Of a DNA stretch of 64,000 nucleotides, positions 25,925-34,525 are shown piece by piece; the stretch's first letter is position 1; every line of letters begins with the position of its first letter. Below the pieces are notes generated by a model, which was given only the letters and a program-made list of their open reading frames with translations, was not told the origin of the DNA and searched no databases. The translations under genes were made by a program, and so were the position numbers. This DNA is from an uncultured Nitrosospira sp. (lineage in GTDB: Bacteria > Nitrospirota > Nitrospiria > Nitrospirales > Nitrospiraceae): NCBI GenBank assembly GCA_900696515.1, contig CAADGK010000101.1, positions 1 through 64,000 of the forward strand, in the 5' to 3' direction.

Positions 25925-26199
25925 AGGGAAGAGAGCACCCGTCTCAGGTATGCAGCGATGTCCATGGAAGACGTGACCATGCCCAGCATAGGGACGCCTG
26001 CTGTCGTCCCAGTCGTATTGGAATAGAGTGTTCTGCCTGGATGTTGCCTCCAACTACAGAATGGCAGTTGTCCTGAAACAAACACCTCGAGATATGCGGT
26101 TCTCGCAAGGGAGTGGGCTGTATGCGCTCGTATGCTTCCACAAGCGCGGCATTTTCGTGGGGCTGAGTCCCATTATGCTTCAGGCGAGTATCTTCCCAG

Positions 26200-27750
26200 T
26201 TGAGCGGCAATGTGATAGCGGATAGACAACGCGTCATGCAGGGGCACAACAAGGAGCGGCCAGAAGTGGGGATGGAATGGGATGACGGTGCAAGAGGGGA
26301 GTGTCTTCGTAAATGGAAGAGAGTAGTTAGACAAGGGATCGTGATGGTCGTCATCACGACCTGTAGTGTAGCTTCTGCCTTGGCGCAAAGAGCGGACCCT
26401 GATGTTCACGGTCCGCAACGATCCTCTCAACAGTCTGAGATCGAGGACTTGAAGGCCAGGGTCAAGCAACTGGAGCAATCAGTCGAGGACATGAGAAACA
26501 AGGAATCGCCGCCTGATGAACCACTTTCAGCGGGAACTCAAACGGAGGTTCCTGCCATTGAGCGTGAGCGTGAGCTGGTCTCCGAAGATGCGTATGCCGA
26601 TGCTCGACCGGATAATGCGCCGTTTGATCCGGCCCTTCGTGGATTCTTCCGCTTTCCTGGTTCCCATACCCTAATGCGGGTAGGGGGCTACATCCGGACT
26701 GATGCGATTTATGATGTGAGTCAGCTGGGAAATATTAATCAATTTCGAACCGAGTCGATTCCGACGCCGAATCTCGATGTCTCAAACTACAATATGGCAG
26801 CAAGAGCCTCGCGCATCAGTTTTGAAACCAGGACCGACACTCGGTGGGACGTTTTGCGGACCTACTTCGAGATTGATTTTGTCGGCCCTGGAAATAGTAC
26901 CAATCTGCGGCTGCGTCACTTCTACGGGCAGTTGAAAAATCTGCTGATCGGACAATCCTGGTCGACGTTCCACGATTCAGATGTGATCCCGGAAACGGTC
27001 GATTTCAATGGGCCCAATTCCTGGATCTTCCACTTTAATCCCCAAGTGCGATATACGCACCGCTTGGCCAAGAGGCACGCGGTGTCGATTGCGGCCGAGC
27101 AGCCTTCTTCCGGGATTCCTTCGACCAATCCAGTCACGGCGCAACCGGTCTCGTCCACCAGTCCGCTGCCGGATGTCGTGGTGCGCTATCGCTATGAAAC
27201 CGATGATTATCACTTCAACACCGCAGGACTCTTTCGATCGATCGGGGGAGTCACGAGTTCCGGGCAATCGGATCATGCGTTCGGATATGGGGTGATGGCC
27301 TCAGGGCTCGTCAGACTGTGGGGTCGGGACAACGTGGTATTTCAGGCGGTGTATGGGGAAGGCATTGCTCGCTACTTCAACGACACGAAGGGCCTCAATC
27401 TTGACGCAGGCTATGACGCATCAGGCGCGGTCAACGCGCAGCCGCTCTATGGAGGCTATGCGGCCGTTCAACATTTCTGGAATGAACACTTGCGGTCCAC
27501 GGTGACGTATGGCTACCTTCAAGTGAGTACCACAGACCGGTCTCCCGTCGACACTTACAAGAGAACACAATACCTCGATTGCAATCTTATGTATAGCCCC
27601 GCAGAAGGCATCACAATCGGTGGAGGATTTCTGTGGGGACAACGAGTCAACAAGGACGATGTGTCAGGAGAGGGCTTCAGGATCAATTTTCTGGTGAAGT
27701 ACGACCTCGTCCGACTGCAACAGGACGTAAAAAAAGTGCTCCCGTTTTAA
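26200..27750 (+). CDS. DcaP-like trimeric outer-membrane porin
   Basis: Up to 516 residues; the real start may be the ATG at 26272. A hydrophobic segment (IVMVVITTCSVASALAQ) acts as signal, followed by a short coiled coil (IEDLKARVKQLEQSVEDM). The barrel then starts with LMRVGGYIRTDAIYDV and continues with ISFETRTDTRWDVLRTYFEIDF and LRLRHFYGQL, as in DcaP-family porins that pass small organic acids and amides. It ends with phenylalanine. Lying between the urease operon and the nitrification cytochromes, it may admit urea or a short amide (inference). The gap 25925-26199 holds no gene. Confidence 0.85.
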   Translation: MSGNVIADRQRVMQGHNKERPEVGMEWDDGARGECLRKWKRVVRQGIVMVVITTCSVASALAQRADPDVHGPQRSSQQSEIEDLKARVKQLEQSVEDMRNKESPPDEPLSAGTQTEVPAIERERELVSEDAYADARPDNAPFDPALRGFFRFPGSHTLMRVGGYIRTDAIYDVSQLGNINQFRTESIPTPNLDVSNYNMAARASRISFETRTDTRWDVLRTYFEIDFVGPGNSTNLRLRHFYGQLKNLLIGQSWSTFHDSDVIPETVDFNGPNSWIFHFNPQVRYTHRLAKRHAVSIAAEQPSSGIPSTNPVTAQPVSSTSPLPDVVVRYRYETDDYHFNTAGLFRSIGGVTSSGQSDHAFGYGVMASGLVRLWGRDNVVFQAVYGEGIARYFNDTKGLNLDAGYDASGAVNAQPLYGGYAAVQHFWNEHLRSTVTYGYLQVSTTDRSPVDTYKRTQYLDCNLMYSPAEGITIGGGFLWGQRVNKDDVSGEGFRINFLVKYDLVRLQQDVKKVLPF

Positions 27751-27839
27751 GAGGTCCTTCGTGCCCGTTCATCCCGAGGGCAGACCAGGTCACCGCGGGC
27801 GAGCGTGATTCGCTGAGGCTGTGGTGGGAATGTGCGGGG

Positions 27840-28457
27840 CTATGTGTCAACTAGGCGTGTCCGCACAATCGTTCTTGCTTCTTCGGACATCACGCTTGTC
27901 TTACTTCTCTGGTTTTTTTCCTCTGTGTCCTTCTTAGCGTCCTTTAACACGGGCCTGCCCAGCGCCAGACTGGCATTGAGATCGTGTTCAGGAGCCTTTT
28001 TGTGCGCCAAATTCTGATGGCAGTCGATGCACGTGGCGCCCTCCGTCTCCATCTTCTGGTGCGCGGCCTTGGCGGAGGCGCCCGGCGGCCTCGTATTCTT
28101 GTGGCAGGCCCGGCAGGTTAGGCTGTCCCACTTCTTGAGCTTCATCCGAGCCCGATAGGCCGCCTCCGGGCGGTGTTCGTCGAATTTTTCAATGGTCGAG
28201 TAATCGGCGGTGAATTCCTTGATCAGGAACGGCACGCCATCCACCACATGCGTGTAGACGGCCTTATGGAAGTTCGAGAAGCCTTGCGGCACGTGGCAGT
28301 CCTTGCATCCGGGGTCGGCGCCGAGCGCACCCCAGCGCGAAGACTTCTTGAGCTCTTCGTAGGGATAGGTCTCGCAATGACAGCTGGTACAGAATTCGGT
28401 CCTTGAAATGGCCGCTTCGCTGCCGAACACGACCGCAATCAAGCCGATCCCGAGCAT
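27840..28457 (-). CDS. cycB: Tetrahaem cytochrome cM552-like (NapC/NirT family)
   Basis: 205 residues from the ATG at 28457, or about 218 if a CTG at 28496 is used. One N-terminal membrane anchor is present, then four haem motifs: CTSCH, CKDCH, CRACH and CIDCH. GCKDCHVPQGFSNFHKAVYTH and the following VVDGVPFLIKEFTADYS match CycB of ammonia oxidisers, the quinone reductase for hydroxylamine-derived electrons. The residue after the first haem motif is changed: CHCETYP instead of the usual CHSMTYP, losing the methionine. The C-terminus has an unusual charged tail. It follows cycA on the minus strand. Confidence 0.85.
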   Translation of the reverse strand: MLGIGLIAVVFGSEAAISRTEFCTSCHCETYPYEELKKSSRWGALGADPGCKDCHVPQGFSNFHKAVYTHVVDGVPFLIKEFTADYSTIEKFDEHRPEAAYRARMKLKKWDSLTCRACHKNTRPPGASAKAAHQKMETEGATCIDCHQNLAHKKAPEHDLNASLALGRPVLKDAKKDTEEKNQRSKTSVMSEEARTIVRTRLVDT

Positions 28458-28492
28458 GGCCTCGGTAGCCAGCGTGGCAATCTTCCCGACGC

Positions 28493-29215
28493 TCAGTCTT
28501 CCTCACCGGTGTGATCGTGTTTCACCGGCGGTTTCGCCTTGTTCTGAAATTCCTCGTGAAATTTGGGAGTCGGGGGACCGGTGAAGACACCGTCCAGCTT
28601 GAAATGCTCGTGCAGTGCCTTGTCGCTCCGGACGGCTTTCTCAAAGTCGAAGGCGTACTTCTTGTCCACTTTCGGCGTGAAAGACGTATAGGGTTTCTTG
28701 ACACCCTTCCATCCTGATCCTTCGTAGTTCAGGTGGCACGCGTTGCATTGTTCGGCGAAGACAAAGTCTTGTCACGCCTCCACCAGTCTTTCTCGATCCA
28801 TCGTTTTCTGAGACTTTTCAAAGGCCTCACCGGCTTTGCGATGAAGCTTCCGGTAGTCGCTCCCGGCGCCATGACACGATTCACAGCCGACTCCCGTGAG
28901 AAACTTATCCGGCTCCTCGATCGTGTACCCGCCTTCCTTGCCCCATCCATCGACATGACATCCAATGCAATCTTTGTCCTTCGTGTAGTCTTTTTTCGGA
29001 TCGAGTTTGGCCTTCAGTTTCGCCTCCTTCCTTGTATTGGGTTTCAGCGATTCAATGGCCTTTGCATGGAGCGTTTTATCCCAGGATTCTCCCTGACTTT
29101 TGTGACAGTTGTAACATTTCTTCCGGCCCTCGAACGTTGGCTCAGCCGAAACCGTCCCAGCCCACATCACACACATCGCCGCAATGGCCATCGCATGCAG
29201 AATCGGATGATTCAT
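28493..29215 (-). pseudogene. cycA: Cytochrome c554 gene with internal TGA
   Basis: From the ATG at 29215 (GGAGGGG ahead) the frame encodes a signal peptide and EPTFEGRKKCYNCHKSQG, matching tetrahaem cytochrome c554 of the hydroxylamine pathway. Haem sites CYNCH, CIGCH and CESCH are present. At codon 148 (28772-28774) a TGA interrupts the frame. The partial copy at 18266 has GGA (Gly) there. After the stop the same frame continues with the fourth site CNACH to HDHTGEED. A 147-residue product would lack haem 4. It is a nonsense mutation, a recoded stop or a sequence error. Confidence 0.88.
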
Positions 29216-29276
29216 GGCCCCTCCATTCCTGTCAGTGGACGAGTCAATTGAGTTACAAGACCATCTGCTTCTCATC

Positions 29277-29335
29277 GGATCGCGGTCCAAGCCCCTAAGC
29301 ATTGGCTTGTTTTTGATGCTACCAGGGATCGTAGC
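29277..29335 (-). repeat. Duplicated 3' end of the secreted gene at 30068
   Basis: The bases encode RGLDRDPMRS and match the end of the 30068-30508 gene (KGLNRDPMRSP). They lie directly upstream of cycA. This suggests that the secreted gene once adjoined cycA and that the monohaem cytochrome region was inserted or duplicated between them. No complete gene is present in 29216-29430. Confidence 0.6.
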
Positions 29336-29430
29336 TATGTGATGATCCGTCTACACTATAAATAAATGGATGGCTTAAACAGGGCCTGCGTCCACGTGCT
29401 GATCCCATTCTCAACGAGGCGGCTTGAAGG

Positions 29431-29835
29431 TCACTGTTTCAATGTTCGGATGTATGCCAGTAGATCATGCACCTGCTTATCAGAAAGCCGAAATGTCCAC
29501 GAGGGCATCACCTTACATGGGCCCCCCTCGTGAATGGTTTTGATCAAGTCAACATTCAGCTTGCGTTGGGTGGCGGCAGAAGACAAGTCGGCCACTTCGG
29601 CCCCAGCAATCTCAAGCCCGTCGCCTTTGCCTCCTGGGTCGTGACAAAGGATGCAGTGTTGTTCAAAGAGGCTCTTCCCAGTCCGTGCATCCGACCCAAG
29701 TATGAGGTCCTGCTTCGGGATAGCGCGCTCTTGAGCGGGTGCCGTGTCTAAGACTGCCGCAACCAAAATTCCGGTGGCGCCTATCAGGCACGTCACCACC
29801 GACCAGATTGTCCATTTGGACATTATGGATACCAT
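29431..29835 (-). CDS. Class I c-type cytochrome
   Basis: 134 residues from the ATG at 29835. An N-terminal hydrophobic segment (about 10-30, ending near APAQERA) is a signal peptide or anchor. The haem site CILCH is followed by DPGGKGDG, and a methionine ligand lies in VMPSWTFRLSDKQVHDLLAYI, all typical of monohaem cytochrome c. It probably accepts electrons in the periplasm, perhaps from the adjacent tetrahaem cytochromes. It stands between the gene at 30068 and the broken cycA on the same strand. Confidence 0.88.
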   Translation of the reverse strand: MVSIMSKWTIWSVVTCLIGATGILVAAVLDTAPAQERAIPKQDLILGSDARTGKSLFEQHCILCHDPGGKGDGLEIAGAEVADLSSAATQRKLNVDLIKTIHEGGPCKVMPSWTFRLSDKQVHDLLAYIRTLKQ

Positions 29836-30067
29836 CGAAGTCCGTCCTACTATCGTTGGTCCATTCGCGCGTTCGTTCAGGTACACACTCATACGCCTAT
29901 CGAGATCCTACTCTGTCGGGAGGATCACGACTTCATTCGGACTCATCTGATCACCCTTCGTTCTGTACTCATCGCAAATACATCGTGGCGCGGGCTATCA
30001 TATGCCAAATCAGATGATTCACGGCCGCGCTTTTCCAGCCAGTTGACGGTTCACCTGTGGTGCAAGG

Positions 30068-30508
30068 CTAAGGGCTTCTCATCGGATCGCGGTTCAGGCC
30101 CTTCAAGTCCTTGAGCATCGGCTCGCCCTGCGTTCGGCTTCCCCACCAGGGATCGGGTCTGTCGGAGTGGCCATCGACGCTAGCGGGGATATCAAATCTC
30201 GAATCGAGCGGTGTATCATAGGACTGCATCCCCTTACCGGATATGGCTGAGTCGCTCCCACGATTGTGCTCTGACTCGCTTCTATCCTTCTCCTTCCCTA
30301 ATGTCAGTCCGAAGTGCTCTTGGAAGGTAGGGGTGAGGACGCGGTGGATCAAGGAATCCCGCTCAAACACACCACCGTCGACGGTGTGGCGGTCGGTCCA
30401 GTGCCATTGGGAGGATGGTGACCAGCCGGCTGCCACGATAGTCGGTCCGACGAACCATCCCAGCATCATCAAACCCAGTATTACTGAAGACAGGTAATGT
30501 TGTTTCAT
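30068..30508 (-). CDS. Secreted hypothetical protein
   Basis: 146 residues from the ATG at 30508, with AAGGAG ahead. A signal peptide (LSSVILGLMMLGWFVGPTIVAAG) precedes a polar mature part containing DRHTVDGGVFERDSLIHRVL and ending PDPWWGSRTQGEPMLKDL. No cysteine pair or haem motif is seen. I do not recognise the family. Its last ten codons recur upstream of cycA at 29277, tying it to the nitrification cytochromes. The start overlaps the stop of the upstream zinc-ribbon gene (ATGA). Confidence 0.6.
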   Translation of the reverse strand: MKQHYLSSVILGLMMLGWFVGPTIVAAGWSPSSQWHWTDRHTVDGGVFERDSLIHRVLTPTFQEHFGLTLGKEKDRSESEHNRGSDSAISGKGMQSYDTPLDSRFDIPASVDGHSDRPDPWWGSRTQGEPMLKDLKGLNRDPMRSP

Positions 30509-30780
30509 CGCAAGGCTCCTTTCTGTGTTGAGTGAGTATCTCCGTCTGAATTGCACTGATCTCCAGTGAACAGGCGATCTCGTCCAGTCTCACTCTCGTC
30601 ATGGGTTTCGCGATTGGCGGTGGGATCGTCGAAGACTGCGCCGCACTCAATACAACGGACCTGTCCCGTCTTTAAACCTTGGGGAGTGAGGACGTCATCA
30701 ATCATGCGACGGTGCCTACAATGACGAGTCGATCTGAGCGAAGCGAGCAAGGGTGATTGCCCGTGGGCCGTTGTCGTCAT
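30505..30780 (-). CDS. Small zinc-ribbon-like hypothetical protein
   Basis: 91 residues from the ATG at 30780 (GAGG ahead). The core reads HCRHRRMIDDVLTPQGLKTG, then QVRCIECGAVFDDP, giving a C-x2-C pair and a further cysteine/histidine suited to zinc. The remaining tail is polar. Function unknown. It overlaps the following secreted gene, so the two are probably one transcript. Confidence 0.5.
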   Translation of the reverse strand: MTTTAHGQSPLLASLRSTRHCRHRRMIDDVLTPQGLKTGQVRCIECGAVFDDPTANRETHDESETGRDRLFTGDQCNSDGDTHSTQKGALR

Positions 30781-30842
30781 GATTGCCTCGCACGGGATGC
30801 GTCGGTGACTGGGGATCCAGCCACCGACTTCATAGATTCTCG

Positions 30843-31373
30843 TTAGGGAGTTGTTTGCATCGCGTACTTGATTCCCCGCGCCTCCTCCACATGAGCCCTC
30901 AACAGGGGCAAGGTCTTGGCGATCCAATGCAGCACGTCCGAATCCTCCACGGCTTGCAGGTGTTCTTCGAATTCATTCGCGCTGTTCTGGTGATCCCGCA
31001 GGATGTAGGCCATATATTCTCGATCGAATGCATGCTCAGTGAGCTGCGAGAACTCCTTGATCTTTTGCTTGTGCTCATCGTTTAACTCCGAAGAGAGTGG
31101 AACACCCTTGGTGGTCGCCAACCCTTGGACCTCCTCGTTCAACCTCTTGTGGGCGCCAGCCAGTTGCAGGCCGAATTGTCGTACGCGCGGGTTGGCTCCT
31201 CGATCCCCGGCCAGCTGTCCCAGCGCTGTTTTCGCCTGGTGCATCTCTGCGGCCTTTTTCAGGCACGCGACCGTGTGGGGTTTGGCTTCCGGCTCGGCTG
31301 CACGCAGCGCGGTGGCCGGGGGGATCGCCATTGCGGCGGCTGTCACAAGACTGATGACTATCGTGCGAATCAT
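30843..31373 (-). CDS. Secreted DUF4142 protein
   Basis: 176 residues from the ATG at 31373 (AAGGAGGAG ahead). After a signal peptide (VISLVTAAAMAIPPATALRA) the mature part is helical, with EMHQAKTALGQLAGDRGANPRV and EFSQLTEHAFDREYMAYILRDH, typical of DUF4142, a ferritin-like helical fold found in periplasmic stress proteins. A strong dyad (31457-31479) and the CTAG-N24-GATCACC element lie upstream, the dyad at the same distance as for ureA. It probably belongs to the regulon of the neighbouring two-component genes. Confidence 0.85.
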   Translation of the reverse strand: MIRTIVISLVTAAAMAIPPATALRAAEPEAKPHTVACLKKAAEMHQAKTALGQLAGDRGANPRVRQFGLQLAGAHKRLNEEVQGLATTKGVPLSSELNDEHKQKIKEFSQLTEHAFDREYMAYILRDHQNSANEFEEHLQAVEDSDVLHWIAKTLPLLRAHVEEARGIKYAMQTTP

Positions 31374-31456
31374 GAACTCCTCCTTTTTGGTGAACGATAG
31401 GGTCCAATATCCGGCCTGTTGTCTTGCGCTCACGGTACACGGTGCTGTCTTTTGCC

Positions 31457-31495
31457 GGAACTAGAGAGCAACCTGGTTCTCGATGTGAGATCACC
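31457..31495. promoter_or_regulatory. Dyad operator and CTAG-N24-GATCACC element upstream of DUF4142 gene
   Basis: The dyad at 31457-31479 reads GGAACTAG, 7 bases, CCTGGTTC and matches the ureA site at 21 of 23 bases. It lies 84-106 bp upstream of the start codon. CTAG (31461) and GATCACC (31489) have the same 28-base offset as at 25054 and 34677. Confidence 0.6.
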
Positions 31496-31953
31496 TAGCT
31501 TCCCTGCTTTGAGGCATCGGTCCTATTTGGATCGGGGACTGCCGAGAGCGAGTCCGGATGGGCGTCTCGTAGGGGCATACTCAAAAAGCGACCGCCTTGC
31601 ATGACGCAGTCGATGGCAAGCGGCAATTCGTGAATTGATCTCTTCAGCACGTATCCCCGGGCTCCCAACCGGAACGCCTCCGTCACATAGAACGGCCGAT
31701 CGTGCATGGTCAGGAAGATGATCCGCAGCTCCGGCGTCGTGGCGAGCAACCGGCGAGCCGCCTCAAGTCCGTTCATGTGCGGCATCGAAATATCGAGCAG
31801 GATGACGTCCGGCTTAAGCATCTCTGTCGCTCTGAATAGTTCGATTCCGTCGTGGACGACACCGACGATGGAGACCTGCTGGCCGAGGTGACGTGCTACG
31901 GCAAGCACCATCTCCGAATGGTCGTCGGCTAATAGGATCTGCGGTTGATTCAC
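31495..31953 (-). CDS. Stand-alone response-regulator receiver protein
   Basis: 152 residues. A receiver domain is seen with acidic pocket ILLADDHSEM, phosphoacceptor aspartate in VILLDISMPHMNG, threonine in IIFLTMHD and lysine in GYVLKRS. Unlike its neighbour it has no helix-turn-helix; the C-terminus is a short polar tail. It resembles a NarL-family regulator that has lost its output domain and may act as a phosphate sink or protein-protein switch. It lies downstream of a full regulator and kinase on the same strand. Confidence 0.88.
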   Translation of the reverse strand: MNQPQILLADDHSEMVLAVARHLGQQVSIVGVVHDGIELFRATEMLKPDVILLDISMPHMNGLEAARRLLATTPELRIIFLTMHDRPFYVTEAFRLGARGYVLKRSIHELPLAIDCVMQGGRFLSMPLRDAHPDSLSAVPDPNRTDASKQGS

Positions 31954-32050
31954 AGGTCTTGCTCACTGGTTGCCGGTCAGGTCGCTCCGGATTGACCACG
32001 CGTGACTCATCACGCCCATCGTGGCATCATACATCACACACAATGCAGGC

Positions 32051-32073
32051 GATACTGGAGGAGAACCTAGTTC
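32051..32073. promoter_or_regulatory. Weak dyad operator candidate
   Basis: ACCTAGTTC matches the right half of the ureA-type dyad; the left half is degenerate (GATACTGG). It lies about 98 bp upstream of the receiver-only gene, in the 170-bp gap 31954-32123. Confidence 0.35.
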
Positions 32074-32123
32074 AGCCGGCCGAATGTTCCCAGAGGTTGT
32101 TCATGGAGAAGGGCAGTCGTGGA

Positions 32124-32777
32124 CTACGGTTTCGAGCAGGCGAGCCCCTCTGTGATGGCAAAGCGCATCAATTCGGCAGTGGTGTGGATGTTCAATCGTT
32201 GCATCAGGCGCGTTTTGTGGAAGTCAATGGTTTTCAGGGAGACATTGAGGTGGGAGGCGATCTCCTTGGTCCCTTTCCCTTCGCCGATCAATTGAAGGAC
32301 TTCGCGTTGGCGTGGGGTGAGAGCGGCGACGGGATCCTTGACCGCCGGATCGCGTTCAGGATTCATCGCGCGATCGACCACTGGGGTAGCGATGGAAGGG
32401 GTCAGATAGCGTTGGCCACGCAGAGCCGCATTGATTGCCAGCGGGAGTTCCACCGGCGCCGAATGTTTGAGCAGGTACCCGCTTGCGCCGGCTTCCAGGG
32501 CTTCCGTGGCGTAGGTCGGGCTGGTCTGCATGGTCAGAAAAATCAGCTTCGTATCGGGGCAGAGCCGCTTGATCTGCCGTGCGGCATCGATTCCATTGAG
32601 CAACGGCATGGCAATGTCCAGGATGATCAGGTCTGGTTCGAGGCGTTGTGCCGATTCTACGAGGCTATGGCCATCTCCGACTGTGCCGACGACCTCGCAG
32701 GTATCCTCCACAAGTTTTTTCAGACCGGCCAGCATCATACTGTGATCGTCGGCCAACAGGGCTCGCGGTTTTAGCAT
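32124..32777 (-). CDS. NarL/FixJ-type response regulator
   Basis: 217 residues from the ATG at 32777, with AAGGAG 10 bases ahead. The receiver domain has LLADDHSMM, the phospho-site in LIILDIAMPLLNG and GYLLKHS. A LuxR-type DNA-binding domain follows at about residues 148-210 (LTPRQREVLQLIGEGKGTKEIA, then KTIDFHKTRLMQRLNI). It is likely phosphorylated by the adjacent histidine kinase and may bind the GGAACTAG...CCTGGTTC dyads nearby (inference). Confidence 0.93.
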   Translation of the reverse strand: MLKPRALLADDHSMMLAGLKKLVEDTCEVVGTVGDGHSLVESAQRLEPDLIILDIAMPLLNGIDAARQIKRLCPDTKLIFLTMQTSPTYATEALEAGASGYLLKHSAPVELPLAINAALRGQRYLTPSIATPVVDRAMNPERDPAVKDPVAALTPRQREVLQLIGEGKGTKEIASHLNVSLKTIDFHKTRLMQRLNIHTTAELMRFAITEGLACSKP

Positions 32778-32812
32778 CGGTTCGTTTCTCCTTATCATTC
32801 ACGCGACCGGCA

Positions 32813-34366
32813 TTACGATGTCGAGAGAGACGGTGCGATCGGACTGTGCCTGTCAGGATTCCGATTGAATAGGGAGTCGGAGAGTGGTACCCAGGCATGG
32901 ACCTCCGTTCCCTTGCCGGGGCTGCTTCGAATGCGAAAAGTGCCCTGAAAGAGACGCACCCGCTCTTCCATGCTGATGAGCCCTAGCCCGTGAGACGTGG
33001 ATTCTGACGGTTCTTGAACAAATCCCTTTCCGTCGTCGCGGACACAGATTCCCACGCCAGTGGCTGTGCCGAGCAGACGGACCAGCACCTCAGAGGCCTC
33101 GGCATGCTTGAGTATATTTTGGAGACTTTCCTGCGTGACGCGGTAGAGGCAGGTCGCGACACTCAACGGAAGAGACTGAGGGACTTTCCGCTGCATGTAC
33201 TGGACCTTCAAACCGGTTCGACGGATGAAGTCATCGACCTGGTCTCGGATCGCTGCCTCTAATCCGAGGTGTTCGAGGAGTGATGGGTGCAACCGGTATG
33301 CGAAGTTATGGACATCCTCGGCCAGCTGAGCAGCGGCTTTTCGAAGGTGTTCGATATGGCCTTGGTGCGATGCCTCGGACGAATCGCTTCGTGTGAGGGC
33401 GCTGATCTCCACCGCCAGGACGGCAAGCCGTTGTGTCACATCGTCGTGGAGTTCACGGGCGATCCGTTGCCGTTCCTCATCCTGTGCCTGTAGTAGTTTA
33501 GTGGTCAGATTTATCAACTGCGCTTCATGCTTGCGCAAGAGTTCTTCTGCTCGTTTTCGTTCTGTAATGTCTTTTTCCGATCCGACCAGGCGGATGGCTC
33601 GACTGTTCCCTTCCCACAGAGCATAGGCGCGGTCGAGTACCCAAATCCATCTGTCGTCTCGGCGACGGATACGGTACTCCTCCCGAAACCCCTGTCGCTT
33701 CTTTGCAAGATACTCCTCAAGATTGCCGAGGACGCGGGGACGGTCGTCGGGGTGGATGCGTGTCGACCACTGTTCAAATGTCTCGGGGCTCTCATTGCTG
33801 TCGAACCCATGCATCTCCTTCCAGTGAGACGAATGGGCGACCTGACGAGTCTGTAAATCCCAATCATAGACGCCGTCGTGTGTGGCCTGGGTCACGAGTT
33901 CCCAACGATCAAGTGCGGCTTGAAGCAGCGCGGTCCGCTCCGTCACGCGAGATTCTAGCTGTTCGTTTGCCACACGTAAGGCCTGCTCCGCCTTGGTGCG
34001 TTGCTCCACTTCCTGGAGGAGATTCGCCCGGGCAACTTCAAGTTCACGCGTGCGTTGCACGAATAAATGTCCACCCCAGAGCACCGACCAGAGCACGAGC
34101 AGCGCCATACAGCGGTTGAGGACGGACCAGAAAAACGGAATTCCAGGCATGGAAAGGAACCACCCCACGATGATGAGAATCGAGCAGACCCCACCCGTCA
34201 AGAGCGCGGCGCGCCACCCCGCAAGCCACAGGCACATGAGACCGATCGGGGCATAGAGGACATAGACGGCAAAGCCAAGTGGGGTACGTCAGTCCAGAAC
34301 GAAGACCGTGATGACAGCGAGGACGAGCAAGAACATGGCTGCACGCAGGGAGCCTGAGGTAGGCAT
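32813..34366 (-). pseudogene. PAS histidine kinase interrupted by TGA in its N-terminus
   Basis: From an ATG at 34366 the frame encodes membrane helices and then meets TGA at codon 26 (34289-34291). It continues in the same frame with RTPLGFAVYVLYAPIGLM and the rest of the kinase, so a 517-codon gene seems to carry one nonsense codon. The ATG at 34237 could restart a 474-residue product. Domains after it: remaining membrane segments, coiled coil, PAS domain with WSTRIHPDD, HisKA_3 with RIARELHDDVTQRL, and an ATPase domain with DDGKGF and HGLGLISMEERV. It pairs with the NarL-type regulator downstream. Confidence 0.8.
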
Positions 34367-34502
34367 AAGACAGTTCCCCTCTTTGCTTCTGATCAGCTTT
34401 GCCTGGAAGTGGGTGGATCATAGGCTTCTGTAGCCAGTCATCGCAATAGCCGAGCAGCATTGATGAGGTCCCATGCAGGTCGCCTAGGAGAGTTTCACCC
34501 TC

Positions 34503-34525
34503 GGAACTAGGTAAATCACTAGTGC
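34503..34525. promoter_or_regulatory. Partial dyad operator candidate upstream of the kinase
   Basis: GGAACTAGG is an exact match to the left half of the ureA-type dyad. The right half is weaker (CACTAGTGC). It sits about 137 bp upstream of the kinase start codon at 34366, suggesting self-regulation. Confidence 0.4.

Noticed and set aside
28772-28774. Selenocysteine at the cycA TGA
   Set aside because: The homologous residue is glycine, no selenocysteine hairpin is evident just after it, and c554 is not a known selenoprotein.
30068-30508. Secreted protein as a fragment of hydroxylamine dehydrogenase or HaoB
   Set aside because: It has its own signal peptide and ribosome-binding site and no haem motif; I cannot recognise HAO or HaoB sequence in it.
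28772-34291. Genetic code change with TGA read as an amino acid
   Set aside because: Several intact genes end in TGA (for example ureG, trbB, trbD) at the expected protein length, so standard bacterial code applies.
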